From contig VZRN01004407.1 of assembly GCA_013397935.1 (NCBI GenBank), positions 2,019,371 through 2,083,370 on the forward strand: a DNA stretch of 64,000 nucleotides, written 5' to 3'. The DNA comes from Dasyornis broadbenti (lineage: Eukaryota; Chordata; Aves; Passeriformes; Dasyornithidae). Every line of letters starts with the position of its first letter. Within the stretch, counting starts at the first letter, position 1. The notes beneath the pieces were generated by a model. That model saw only the letters and a list, made by a program, of their open reading frames with translations. It made no database searches and was not told the DNA's origin. A program made the translations under genes and the position numbers. Shown in pieces: positions 13,474 to 26,600 of this stretch.

Positions 13474-13596
13474 GTAAAAGGGGCTTGTCACAACCTTGCC
13501 ATTTGAATGGTCACCTTTTGTTCCCATGAACATCTTTGAGCCAGTTCTGTCCTTTCAATTAGCAGCAGTTCAACATTCAGGATATACAGAGTTGTC

Positions 13597-13621
13597 TTTT
13601 TTTTTTTTTTTTTTTTTTTTT
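13597..13621. repeat. 25-base poly-T tract
   Basis: An uninterrupted T run about 125 bases right of the coding-like pocket at 13231-13473. No retrocopy body is recognised. Confidence 0.95.
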
Positions 13622-15473
13622 AGCAAACTCCTCCATGTATTTTAAGGATTTGTAAAAAAAATTAAAATTAAGTCTGCAAATCCATCCTCACTGTAATTTA
13701 TACTACTCAGGCATAAAGTGCCACCAGATTGACATTGTGTGACAGTAAGGGACACCAATTTAATTGGGGGCTAAAAAGCTGTGCTAATGAGAACAGAATC
13801 AGTCTAGGTATTGCACCAAGATTTAAGATGTTTTCAAAACAGTGACTTTTTTTTTCCCCCTAGCTGAAGGAAAACTTCTGCTTCAAACAGCGGTTGCAGA
13901 AACATTTCCAAGTCTAAACTGCTGCATCACAAATGAAGGCACTATGATTTATTCCTAGAATTTGTTCTCTTCTACCTTCTTCTCATTATATATAATGCCA
14001 ATCCTGAGAAAAATGCAAACGAAATCCAGACAGGACTCTGTTTAATACTGTTCCTTTTATATAATACCTACTACATATATCCATAGATACAAACATACAA
14101 ATGCCTGCTTCTGAGATCTCCTCATGAACTAACAGCTTTTAATGGAAATTATTATTCAAAACCAAAATAACCTATTCTATGGACAGACTATTAATTGTAT
14201 CCATAGCAGGGTTGAATTTTACATATATCAACTCTTTGCTTTCAGCCTCAGGGTTTTAGGAAAATAAACAACAGCTTCTGACAGCAAATTGTTTACAACA
14301 CTGACTTATGTAAGAGTTAAAAAACTAGAACATTAGACAAATAAGTTTCTTTAAAAAAAACAGAAGAAGCAATTTATTTGCTAAAGAAAGCTAAATACTA
14401 AGAGGAAAATGTACTGAAGCAGAGACAGTAAAAGGATAATAGAAAAGTTAGGCAGGGTGAAGTAACACCCTGAAGAGTCATGAGATTAGCGATAGGAAAG
14501 ACTTGCCACTGCTCTTGACAATATTCAGAACTGGGATTGAAGTCAGCATGGATCAGCTGATTACACGTGACAGAGCAGCAGAGGAAAAGATCAGTTCCTT
14601 AGGATATCTCAAATACTTCTTCCATAATCCAACAATTAAAAAAAAACCCTGAACCCAAAAAGAAAATAAAACCAAAATAAACTAAGGCAAAACAGAACAA
14701 GCTTCGAAGCAAAGGACCACAAATCCCATAAACAATAGAACCAACTCACAGATTTTCAGGAATCAGAGGTTAATAGTTTAACGTCTTTACATGTAAAGTA
14801 ATCCTGGCCTTGCTATAATCCCGTAATGATGGTGATCAATAATTGACAGTTTGTCAAAGGGCCTAGACAGGCCCTGTTCTGAGCAATGGAAAAGCATGGG
14901 AGCAGTTGTCATGCCAGGATAGTCCTTTGATGCTGTGAGAAGGCTTATGTACCTAGTGGACAGTAAATTGCTAAGAATTTTCTCTTAGACGGGAAAAGGT
15001 TGAATTCTTTGCAGAGTTATTCTAAAATGTGCTTCAGAATTAGAGAGATTTACCAGACCAGCAAATAAAAACAAGCTGTTTCTTCTTTCAAGAGAAGAGC
15101 CACTGCACTGACCCTAAGATCCTGCTGTAAGTACTCATTAAGTCTTCATAGAGCACATGTGTCCCACCACCATCCTGGTTTGTCTGCCCTCTGCCATTTC
15201 ATCCCACGGCTACTAATTTGGTGCGATTAAACAGATTCATTCAACCTGCATCATACCAGTGCTCTGACCAACTGCAACTGCCCTGCCAAATCAGATCCAG
15301 CTGTATACAATCCAGAATATCAGATGTAAGAGAAAACACTTGTAAAGTCTCTTAAAATGGGAGGAGCCAATCAGAAAAGGCAGTGATAGTTAACAAAGTT
15401 TTGACTATTTTTCTTTAATCACAACATTCCTACACAGGATAACTGATCCAAGAATCTCTCTTAAGATATCTGT

Positions 15474-15537
15474 AGGTAGTTAACAGCTGTAATTAACACA
15501 GGTGGAGGTAGTTAACACCTGTAATACCAGCAGGTGC
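15474..15537. repeat. Two-copy 32-bp imperfect tandem duplication
   Basis: Copy A (15474-15505) and copy B (15506-15537) both begin AGGTAGTTAACA and both contain CTGTAAT and CAGGTG. Each holds a GTTAAC palindrome. The copies abut exactly, which points to local slippage rather than a dispersed element. Confidence 0.75.
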
Positions 15538-16817
15538 CTTGGAAAGGTGGGTATGGTTTAGGCTTCCTTGAAGAGCAGTATGTTGTGTATGTATTACACA
15601 GGTGGTTACCTCAGCTGCTTCATGTACTGGGATCATGAAAGTGGCTTTAAACTAATGTCAGCTAAAACTTGGTTCCTACAGCAAATATCTTCAGGTGGGA
15701 CTGAGGCTTGTAGAGGAGCAGCTTGTGATTTGTCACTGATGCAGCCATGCAAAAGAATCTGCTAACAGAGGTGGAAAACAGAAACGCACCCAATTTTCGC
15801 ATTTCATGCATTTTTAAAGAACTGAGAAGCTACATCTGAAGGATGTAAAAGGTCCTGCATAAAGAGGACCAAATGGATCCAAATCACTGCCTAAGTAGGA
15901 AAGTTCATTTCATTTTGAAGAATTCTGTTTAGTTCTAATGAGTTCTGGATGTGGAGATGGGAGAAGTGACTGCCAGATGGAATTTATTTCACACTGTCTG
16001 AACTCTCTTCCCCAGAGAGCCACAGGATTCTGACTACAAGGGGAAAGAACATAAAGAAATGGAAAGGGTCTCATCTGCCCATTGTATCACACTCATTCAG
16101 GGTAACTATTCTATTTTACTTTGAACCAGGAAGAGAATTCTGAAGGAGTTTTTGTTAAAAAATATTTTAAAAATAAAAAAAGACAATGTGTATATTCATT
16201 CATACAATAAACAAGATAGATGGTGTTTGAAGGTACAAACCAACCAAAGCCTGACTAGAAATGTCCATGTAATCCATCATTCAGCCTTTATAATTTCACC
16301 CACATCCTTTCAATATTGTTGTACTCTTGGCCTCTTCAGAGACTGTGAATGACCACAACACTATTGATTAAAAGGATAAGGTAACTCCAAGATGAGGAAA
16401 CAGGATGTAAACACCAACTCCTTTCACACAGATTATCCATGTGCTGGTAGCTGCTAATAGATTCTGGTTACGCAACAGTCACTGAGAACAAATCTAAAGC
16501 CCCCCCTTGGATTTGCATTACTGATGAGTCCCTGAGAAGTTCACCTTTGGTAGAAAAAAGTCAGATTGCTTAAGTGTTTCCTCTCCTTTCTAAAGTAACA
16601 ATCAACGTAATTTGGGAAGCTTCTGATCGGACCTGTCAAAGGGTACAAAAAGATACAAAGAACAGCAGTGCCACAGGGGATTCTGATTTATAGAAAACCA
16701 TGAAGAGATGCCAGAGAAGATTGTACAAAACTGCATGCGGCACTGCAAAATTTTTGCCTCTTCACAGGAAAAGAGCACTCTGGCATTGAATGACAAAAGT
16801 ATTTTTTCAAAATAATA

Positions 16818-16839
16818 TATTATAGATCTATTATAGATC
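16818..16839. repeat. Perfect 11-bp tandem duplication
   Basis: TATTATAGATC occurs twice back to back (16818-16828 and 16829-16839). It is a small slippage duplication containing AGATCT sites. Confidence 0.85.
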
Positions 16840-16974
16840 TGGAAATTAAATTCAGACCTTCTCAGGCCCAGCCCTGAATCTAAACCTCTGTTGCCTCACA
16901 GATGTTTGGTATCTTTCAGAACTGCACATTTCCAATGCCTCCAGTTTCCATGTTAAAACAGAGATGTAGCTTAG

Positions 16975-17622
16975 AAGAAAACTTCGAGTACCTCATGTTC
17001 TATCAAAGGCCATTGCCAATATAGTTCCTTTATATCCAGATGGATACATCCACATGGAATACACAGAACATGTTTATGGCATGGCACTTCTCAAAGACAA
17101 ACTCTGTCCTTCTGGTTTCTCCAGAACATAAAAGCTATTTGTCAAAATTACTTAAAACACAAGACAGTGTTTGATAACTACTGGCAGGTTTACACGTCCA
17201 AGTGCTACCCTGGCAGTTGTGTCTGGGCCACAGGTCCAGAGAAAACAGCAACAGCATTCAAAGATACAGCACTAGCTGTACTGAGAACCGTGTTCCACTT
17301 GTTCAAAGAGGGAAAAGACAATGGGAATTATATTTACTTCTCCATAAATAACTATTGCACTAAGTGTTCTGAGTACAACATGAGTGTGAAGATCAAAGAA
17401 GATAATCGACTAAAGACTAACAGCATTTCAATGTTGAGCATGGCCAAGGCAACACCACAGCCTTCCAGTCAGGTTCACACTTCACCCTTTGGCTCAACTG
17501 GATTTGACACCACCACTTGCACAAAGTGCATAGGAATAAATGCGCCCACGACCCTCAAGACCAATAGGTGTCATTTTACCAGCAGAAAGGCTTCTGTGCA
17601 TGTCACATTACAGATGCTGTAA
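16975..17622 (+). CDS. Long open frame; candidate terminal exon, product unrecognised
   Basis: This frame stays open for about 215 codons to a TAA at 17620-17622, by my estimate the longest run here outside GC-rich or repeat DNA and improbable by chance at this composition. There is no ATG near its start. A good splice acceptor sits inside it: the pyrimidine-rich run before CCAG at 17121-17124. If used, the terminal exon would be 17125-17622, phase 0, 165 codons. Codon choice looks natural in the second half. The predicted peptide is rich in Cys (two CTKC motifs, in YCTKCSEYN and TTCTKCIGI), Thr and Lys, with no signal peptide or membrane span. I cannot match it to a family. A different frame just upstream (about 16939-17134) also reads protein-like, so a frame-broken retrocopy is an alternative to a true exon. 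Confidence 0.3.
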   Translation, partial: KKTSSTSCSIKGHCQYSSFISRWIHPHGIHRTCLWHGTSQRQTLSFWFLQNIKAICQNYLKHKTVFDNYWQVYTSKCYPGSCVWATGPEKTATAFKDTALAVLRTVFHLFKEGKDNGNYIYFSINNYCTKCSEYNMSVKIKEDNRLKTNSISMLSMAKATPQPSSQVHTSPFGSTGFDTTTCTKCIGINAPTTLKTNRCHFTSRKASVHVTLQML

Positions 17623-20600
17623 AGCGTGCTCTATATCCTGCAGCTGAATAGTCAAGCCTAATCACACATTTGACCTTTACAAATATACAAACAGGATGGC
17701 AGAGGAGATTATTTTAATCAGATCTGAATGCATAGGAGAGGCCAACATGCAAATTATATGGATTATGCAATTATGCTTCTATCTAGCGTTTCAGCAGAAA
17801 CCAACAGAGATTCCTGTTGCGATTGCCACAAAGCACAATAGCACTCAGATCATAATTTAAAATACATTTCATGAAACACACAGACTTCCATTGGCTAAAA
17901 AGATAACCATCTCAGATTGACTTTTATAGATATGACAGCACATGTCCTACTGCTGCGTGTCAAACAGAACTTCACAGGGTCACTGATCTTTGCTGCACAG
18001 AAAGGGTACATTTAAAATTATTTTCGTTGCAAGATTTCTCCCCATTTTTGGACAGGGTGGGGAAGCAGGAGCTCCAAAAAATGCTACAGAAAAAAACCAC
18101 ATTCTCAATCCAGTGAAGTAACACAAAGAAAACACAGAAAAACCTGTTTGTTGAGCTAGCTCTACCATCACAAACGGTGATCTCACAGCCTCTCATGAAA
18201 GCCTGAACATACACATGCTAGGAATCAGAATGGATGACTATTGGATACGCTTATGGATGAGCTTTGTGCATGAAGGACGGCACTGAAAAAAGGAAAGTAA
18301 TAAAAAGCGAGACGGCAATGTCTGTCCAGAAACAACCAGTGAAATAAATTGAACCAGACAATGATTCTGTTCATTCCATGGCCTCCAAGAGAATTATAAC
18401 AAACCATTAACGGTGGAAAGTAGTTCCTATGGGGATGGACAGAATTATGACTATCACTGGGCAGTAACAAATCAAAGAACAACAGAGGACAGGATTAGAT
18501 TTTAATCTTCATTCTGATCTCTTGGCTGCAGTGGAAAAGGCTGAAACCTCTGGTGGGTCAAAGCTGGAAAGGCAGCCAGTTTATGGGCTGGCAGGTCAGG
18601 TAAGAAAAGTAAACTTATCACTACCTTGGGTTATGTGTACATTGAGTTAAACTACATTGAGGCTTTTACTTTCTTACTTTAATCATGGCCCTACATGCCT
18701 ACCTAAAATCTTCCACCACTTTCCTAGAGATACCTTCCAGATTTTTCTATGGTTACCCTAATGTGCAACATTCCGGTGGGATCACTGAAATTAGCATAAA
18801 CCACACATAAGCTGTTGTTCCAGACCACGTATGCTGATTTTACTGCTTTGCTTCTGCTTTTGATCAAGCTAAACCTAAGTTCACTTTTGACCTTCGCCTC
18901 ATTTCCAATCCATTTTAATGATCCAATAGCACAAGGCCCAGTAATTTTTTTTTTTATTATTATTCCCACAGAAATTAAATTGTTTTCTGTAGCAATACTA
19001 TGAAAATGCTGCTAATATTCTAGGAGGCTCAAATTGGCAATTAAATAGATTTTTATAAAACCTCTGTTTTGTTAGATGAAAAGATGGCTAAAAGAATAAG
19101 GAGAACATGATTTCATATGTAGATCAAGGGAAATGTAACTTAAACCCCTTTTTGGCATTTTCTTTGTTTGTTTGTTTTTATTTTAAACTTTTTATATTGA
19201 AATATCTACTTATTCCAATAGAGGAAGGGGACACATATTAGCTATTCACTGTGGATCAGAAATAAAATAAAAGGGGTTTAAAAGGATAAAAAGAAAACAT
19301 ACATTACTCAGGGAAAAAGCCACTGATGAATAACTGTTATTGAACCAGAAAGAAATAATGAGGCCATGGCTAGCAAGTGAAAAAGATGGATTTAAGAATG
19401 ATCATTTAAAAGACAGTGACACATTGCATCCGGATCCTTCTGTTCTCTCTCTGAGAATGCAAAAGACATAATAAACAAGAAAGGAGGAATTCAAGTGTGT
19501 GAATCTAAGAAGAAACATGAAGAAAATTGCAGCCTGTGAGATCTGGTCTAATCAGGAAACTGACAGAACTGCTTAACTTCCAGAAAAAGTCTATAGGAAG
19601 GATGGATTCCTATAGACAGAAAAGGGTGCAGAGATACATTGCAGAAGGAGGAGCAGCACCAGGCAGAAAAAAGGAAAGATATATGCATGCTGATTGCAGG
19701 AGCACTGCCAATTTGTACTGAATTGAAAGATATATGGTTGGAATATTATAGGAAATTGCAGTAGAGCTCCAGGGCAAGATAAGAAGCCAAACCTGGCAAT
19801 GTTTAGTAGGGGAAAGGAAAGAAAAGTTAGAACAGTGATCAAGAAGGGTTTGTATTATGTACGTCACAGAGAGGATAAAGACTGTAGAATGATATTGAAA
19901 GAAAACATTTTTCCTTCAATGCTGAGAACATGTTCATAGCCACTTCCCACTTGACATTAAAAAGTGAGCAGAAATCACGTGCTTAGCAAAATAGCAGGTA
20001 GCTGATCAAAATGTGATGAAAGCTAACAGAGTTTGAAGATATACTTACAAGATGGCACTGCAAATTTATTTCATTCTCTTAAAGCAAATATTTCAGGCAT
20101 ATATAAAATTGAGAGATCTGCCTGAATCAAAGCCCTTTTAGAAAAAAAACTGCTCAGAATACATTTACATTTCAATTGAATCAGCAGTCAGGAGCGAAAC
20201 AAAACAGAGAAAGCCCAGGGCAACCTCAGAAAAGGAAAGAAGAGTTGCAGGGAGTTTCTAGCTCTGGGAAAAAAAAAAAAAAAAATTCCACAATCTGTGT
20301 GTTCTGTCAGTCTTTATTGGGAGATGACACCTCAGACACTGGAAGCACCAATAGCAAAGACAGAAGAGAGCACAGAACAATTATGCTATCATGCTTCATC
20401 AGGGGACCAAAGTGGGGGTAGGGGTTGCCTTTTCAAGTATGAGATGTATTCTTTCTCAAAAGGATCAAACCTGATTCTGAACTCACTCTGATACCAGAAA
20501 GGTTAGTATCCATCAGTTCAACCCCTATTAGCAGGGCCCAATTAATATTTTTCCACTTCTAGATTGATCTATAACATGACAAGTTATTTGAGAATGCCAA

Positions 20601-23600
20601 AGTTTTCTTTCAGAAGTTGGACTAACATTTCATTACTGAGTAGTTTTTCAGGCCTTCAGTTTGTTATTTTTCACCTCTCTTCAACACATTCAGGCAAAAC
20701 AGGACAGCCTGGTAATAAAAACTATCAGACTGGGCAAGTACCAGAGAACAAAGATTTTCCATTTCATTTGATCTACTCCACATATAAATTTCCCAATTCA
20801 TATGTGGTAACAAGATTTAGAATATCTGATATTTAGTTACTGACAAAAACATACAGCAGCCCATTAACACAGTCTTATTGTGTTAATATATTGCAATTTG
20901 AAGGTTAGACTTTGTTATCGAGGAACAACAATGTCAAATAAATATTTTAATTTAATAAAAATAGCATATATTTACTTTCTTGTCAAATCAAGAAAGATTT
21001 TCCCTTCACATGTTAGCAAAACATTTGACTTAACTTTTTCTTGCCTATCTTTCTGCAAAGCTATTTAAAAAGCTGTCACCTGTGATCATCATTGATGCTA
21101 GTTATATTCTTATGCCACAGCTTAAAAAGAAAAAGCAAGTCCTCAGCCTGGAGCAGTCCACCTACCAAGTTGCCTTGGAATCAGGAATCTTAAAAAGCCT
21201 GCAAGTTTCACCTTTCAAGGAGCGATGAGAACAAGTGCCAGAACCCCCTAGTTTGTCATGTTCTCTGTTGCTTGTCAACCTGCCAGGCAGCTTGCCAAAG
21301 GCTGAGGCAGGAGAGCCAGCTAGAAACCCAGGAGAGATCTGTCAGAGCCCTACCTCAGCTTTGCTGAAATGAAAATGGTCTGTGCAAGCCATTCTGATTT
21401 CAGCAAGCCAGCAAGTTCTAATGCACAGCAATTGGTTACTTTGAAAGAATGGATTATGACTGAAGTTATCCTTTCCCATATTCCTATGAAGAAAGCATTT
21501 ACGAGAATTTTTCTGGTCAGCCTTACTCAGTCAAAGTCACAGACAAAACTTCTTCCCTAGGTCACCTTCAGATATGGAAACCTGCATTGCATTGTGTGAG
21601 AATATTCGTCTCCTATCTAAGCCAAACATCCTTTTCCTCCATTGTATTTTCCATAGAAGTAGTACTGTTGTCAACCCAAATAACTCTGAAACTACTAAAA
21701 CTGCAGGATTTGGTTCTGTGAGAGGGCTGCTGACTCCTATGAGCAGTGTATTAAGCTGCCCGTGCAACACCAGTAATCATTCAAAGGTGGTCTGAGCCAA
21801 GGAATGCAACTGCACCCTCACGATGGAAGGCAGCTCAGAGGAGATGGGCGCAATGAGCTCAGGGAATATTGTAAAGAATGACCACCAGTTATCAAAGCAA
21901 GCTGGAGCTATCTCAGTGCAAGGAGGGCTTGGGGTAACCTTTGGTTTTGGGTGCACTGCTGCACCAGCGGGCCACTCTTTGTATAACAGCCTTTACTGAG
22001 ATAAGTACTTGCTCTTTTCACAACCAGAAAGAAGAAATTTAATGAAGTTAAGTGAGACCACCATAGAGCATGGAGAAGTTTTGTTGATTTGTATTTCTTT
22101 CAAATAGCACAAGGCATTGTATTCAAGAAAAAAGGACGTGAAGTTTATGAGCTAAAACACACTTTATTTTGCAAAGAGGCTGTAATGATGAAAAAAGTTA
22201 TTCTATACTTCTGAGCTGGCACTAAGCACATTAAATCTCAGACATTTGATCAAATTTACAGTTTCGGTACTCCTAAATAAATAGGGCCTCTGTTTCTCCA
22301 TTACACAAGCTAGCATATACCCAACATTCCAGCATCAGCATTCACCAAAAAAGGATTTCCAAAAAAAAAAAAAAAAAATTGAAAACCATAAATTTTTAAG
22401 AAGATGAAAACCTATACAGAGATAAATGTTCATAACAATTCCAAAGATATGTGACAGCATGAAGTGGAGTGGGTGATGAAGAAACATTGTAATTATAAAA
22501 CCCTATAATCTGGAACCGGGTTAGCTGATTCCTGTAATAGTGTAATTCTGCTGGTTTTAACATTACATTATGTAGCTATGGTATCTGATTAGGTAATTTA
22601 CATGGAGTGATTTGACAGGAATTTTAAAATGTCCTTACTGCTTTATATATCTATTAGAAATGAACATTTCTATTTTACTGTCTATGCAATGAGGCAAGGA
22701 TTCTTACATCTTTCAGAATATGAATCCAGCAGACTGGAATTTAATTACAAAGTACTTTCTACAGAGTAGAGGCTCAGGTGAGATTTTTCTTCCAAGTCCT
22801 CCAAATAAATGATTTTTAAATTGGAGGGATTCACCCTTTTAAATGGCTAAATTTTACTAAATCAGTTCTCAGACTACTCAAAATTTTCTGTTTGTTTAAA
22901 ACTCCGGTCTCCAGATTTTTCTGGTGAAAAAATTCTTTTTATTTACTTTGTCCTTCCTTCAACATCACTATAATACCCTATTTTGTTTTTCCATTGCTGA
23001 TTCTCCTTCACAATCTGCTAGAGCCTTACTTTTCATTAGAAACTCCTTCTCCAACACTCCACAGCTGTGCTCTTTACTTTGTTTTATCTTTGTGATTTTC
23101 TATAACCAATCTTACACACATACAATTTTCACAACTATTTCTAAACCTGCATCTCCCAGTTCTATTATCTGTTTCTGACTTTCTTCTTCAAACTAATATT
23201 TAACCTTCCTGTACAGATATCTCCTCCAAGGTAGCACAGGTACTTTCAAAGGGTTGATGTGATCTACTCGTGCGCAGGTCTGCCTCATGCAGTGGGAAAT
23301 TCAAGCAGAGAAGTTAGGATAGGAAGAATATCTGTCAGCTGGTGCCCAACATCTTAGACTAGATTCCTAGATTTAAAATGAACCCTATCCAAAGGTACAT
23401 TTACACTAGCAAATTAAGCAATGCCAGGAAAGAGACCACCAGCGTTAAGAGGCACTAAAACTTGTTTTGACTGTTATATTTTTAAGTCTCAAATGTTTTT
23501 TGCATGTAGCAAATCATACCCCACTAAACAATTCCCTGGAGACAGCAGATAACAAGGATCATTCCCAGAAAAAACATGTCAGCTTGAATTTTGCCCACCT

Positions 23601-26600
23601 GTTCCTTATGCTGGAGGGTAAAACAGTTTCATAATGCAGACATGTTTTTTTCCATGCCAGCTGCCCTCACTGTCTGAAAATGGTCCAAAGCACATCTAAT
23701 TTAACTGCAGAGATGCAACCAGTAGGGCCACTAGTATCCACTATCAATCCTGCCATTTTAAATGACTGTGGAGCCTACTCAGGGGCAGGAGAAAGAGCAA
23801 TACAAGAGTAATTTAGAATAAAATAGCTAAGTGGGTCTTTAATTACTGAATCCTCGGGCAATGTCATTTGGGATCAATCAATGAGGGAGTTTGCAGAGAA
23901 CATCACATTAACTACTCCAAGAGCTTTATCTCCAATGTCAATTTCTTTTATACAGTTTAACCACTGAAAGTTTATTTTTAAATGTTTACACACAGAACCA
24001 GGAGATACCAACTACAAAAAGAGCAAACATGACTGATGCATGTGAAACTTTGTACCTGAACTTTGCATGGGAATTTAACATTCATGAGACAGCTGCAGTA
24101 CATCTTTATTGCTGCTGGCATACTGATAGCACAGTGCTATTTCGCACTGACAACGCAGCACTTCAGCAATCCAGTATTCAGAGAGGTTTCACGGATTCAG
24201 GTCAGGACCGTAAATCCTATCTCCCAGGAGTGTCATTCTGAGCAGCTGACATTTCAGTAACTCCCTCCCTTCACCAATAGAGAGTTCAAATAATAAGCCC
24301 AGCAAACAAACCTTGCAAAACAACTGTCATTCACTTACTTCATAAGAACTCTATGAAATACATAGATCTGATGAACACACACAGCCTTACAAGGCAAACT
24401 AAAAGTGCATACAGCAAGAGTTTGACACTCTTGTTCTATCTAGACCAGTAATATGCAGGTGTGGAAAGATCTCAGAGGAAAAATATATTCCATGCTGTTT
24501 CTTCTGCACTGCAGTTCCACAAGTCTTCAAAACTAGACCTAGAAGGGTCAAACCCAGTTACTTACAATTCATTCTGTAATGCTTCAGAAAACTCAGGTTT
24601 TCTACAACATCTAGGTTCCAAGTTTTCTGAAGCATTTAAGGCTTCCAAAATATTTCTCCAGGATTTAGTTATATTAATAGCTATACCGCCAGCTGTGAAA
24701 AGTGACCCATACCCCATGACCTAGCACGATGCAAGACCTGAACTAGGTAGTGAGGAACCCTGGAGTCCTTACAGGGTCCTTACAATGATCCTTCTGCTGA
24801 ATCACATTCAATCAGTGCAGAATCACTGGTTTTAAATTTTGTCAGTAAATACAGGTGATTTTTTTCCTTTCCCAAGTTTAGCATCTCAAAAGGTATGGTC
24901 CCACCTGAACAAGAATCAGATGCCTGCATTGTATCACCAAAGGATTTTTACAGAGTCTATGTACCAACCTATTGAAAAGCAAACCTTATGACAAGGAAGA
25001 GGGATATCTCCACTCCTCTTTCATCACAATTAAAACAGTTTCATCTTTCACCCTTACAAAGGTTCTTATATCATTCTTATCTCCATAACATTAAATTGTT
25101 CTCAAGCAATAAAAGAGATGCAACTACTGTGTTTATACAGTTCATTTAGCCTCATGTTCCCCCAAAAGGAAAATCCTGACTTCCTACTGCAGAAAAAAAA
25201 CAACAACCCAAACCCAAAAAACCCCAAACAGTTGCTTTTCTCTTAAACATCTTTGGCCAATGTCTAAAACCCACGGGCAGATTCAAGCATATTCTTCCAC
25301 CTCTAGCTGCACCTACTTTCTTATTAATTAAAGAAGCATATGGTGAGAGATTCCTTGAAGAAAGACTGTGGGGAGGAGGGTAACCCTCTCTGCTTAGATC
25401 CTTCCTTATCTAAACCTTCATGTCAGGTTGAAGTAGTGCACTTTCTAAACTACTTTGGCAACTGGGGCTGAAAAATAAATAGCTAAGGCAGTTTAAAACA
25501 GGCGTGGACAAGCAATTCCCCAACTTTATACCAGTGCGGAGCCCTCCTTCTATAAAGTAAGCTCTCAGAATTGTGCAGTACCTCACAGGTGGCAGTCACA
25601 GAAAATGAACACAGAGCTCAATGGCACAGGTAAAAATGAGTTGGGACTTCCACCAAAAGTCACAGGAACTCAGGTGCAAACTTGAAGGAATAACAGAGGG
25701 AAATTTCACCAGCCACCCTGGCTGATGGCCTCTCCATGACAGAGTCAGGCTATTTATAGAGCAAAGCTCACAATTAGTCCCTTGGGGACTCATGACATCC
25801 TCTCAAATGAAGTACTGAACAACACATTAAGATCCCTATCTTTCAAAAGCCTAGTACTCTAGATCTCATCAATGAAACCCATAGGGAAATACTAAGCATA
25901 ATACTAATTAAAAGCGAAAGAAAAGAAAAGAACTATCCTAGGAAGACCTGTGAGAAAATTCTTTATTTTTCCCATTCAAAAAGGCATTTGCCAAATTCAA
26001 ATGAATATCAAACTGATTACATTCAAGGCTTTAACTAGCTTTTGAATTTTTATCATTGCTAACTGATAATCACTTAGTAGAGCAATAAAATTTACATCTA
26101 CTACTACCTCTGTCTGAGAAACACAGATAATTAACAATGGAGTGAACACACCATTGAAATGAGGAACTAAGGAAAAACAATTCTAAAATAATGAACTAGC
26201 CTGAGCCTTGGAAAATTGAAACTGTTAAGAGTCATTCAAAAGCTGAGGTAACTACATGTTATTTATATTAATCAATGACTAAGAATAGAATTCAAGGAAA
26301 CCTGCAGAATGGGTAATTTGTGAGAACAGGCACAAACAAATAATCTGTTCATGTTTATCTCAGTGATTCACTCAGAATTTGCATACACGTGTAATAAGGC
26401 TCTTTAGGGCAGCAGAACCATGAAAGATACCAACACTGTTCTGACAGTTTCAGGTGGTATAAAAATGTAGTATTGGCATAACTACCCAGGATGAAAACAA
26501 GATGTTTAAGAGAATGAATCTACTAGTAATCAACAGTTTCCTTCAGTAGCTACATAATTAAGATTAAAATAGCCCTCTGAGGGTTCGCTAAAACTTTATA

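Larger units (their letters stand above)
13474..16974. other. Gene-free AT-rich stretch with poly-T and tandem duplication
   Basis: No gene is seen. A 25-base poly-T run lies at 13597-13621. A 32-base imperfect tandem duplication lies at 15474-15537, and a perfect 11-base tandem duplication lies at 16818-16839. Confidence 0.55.
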
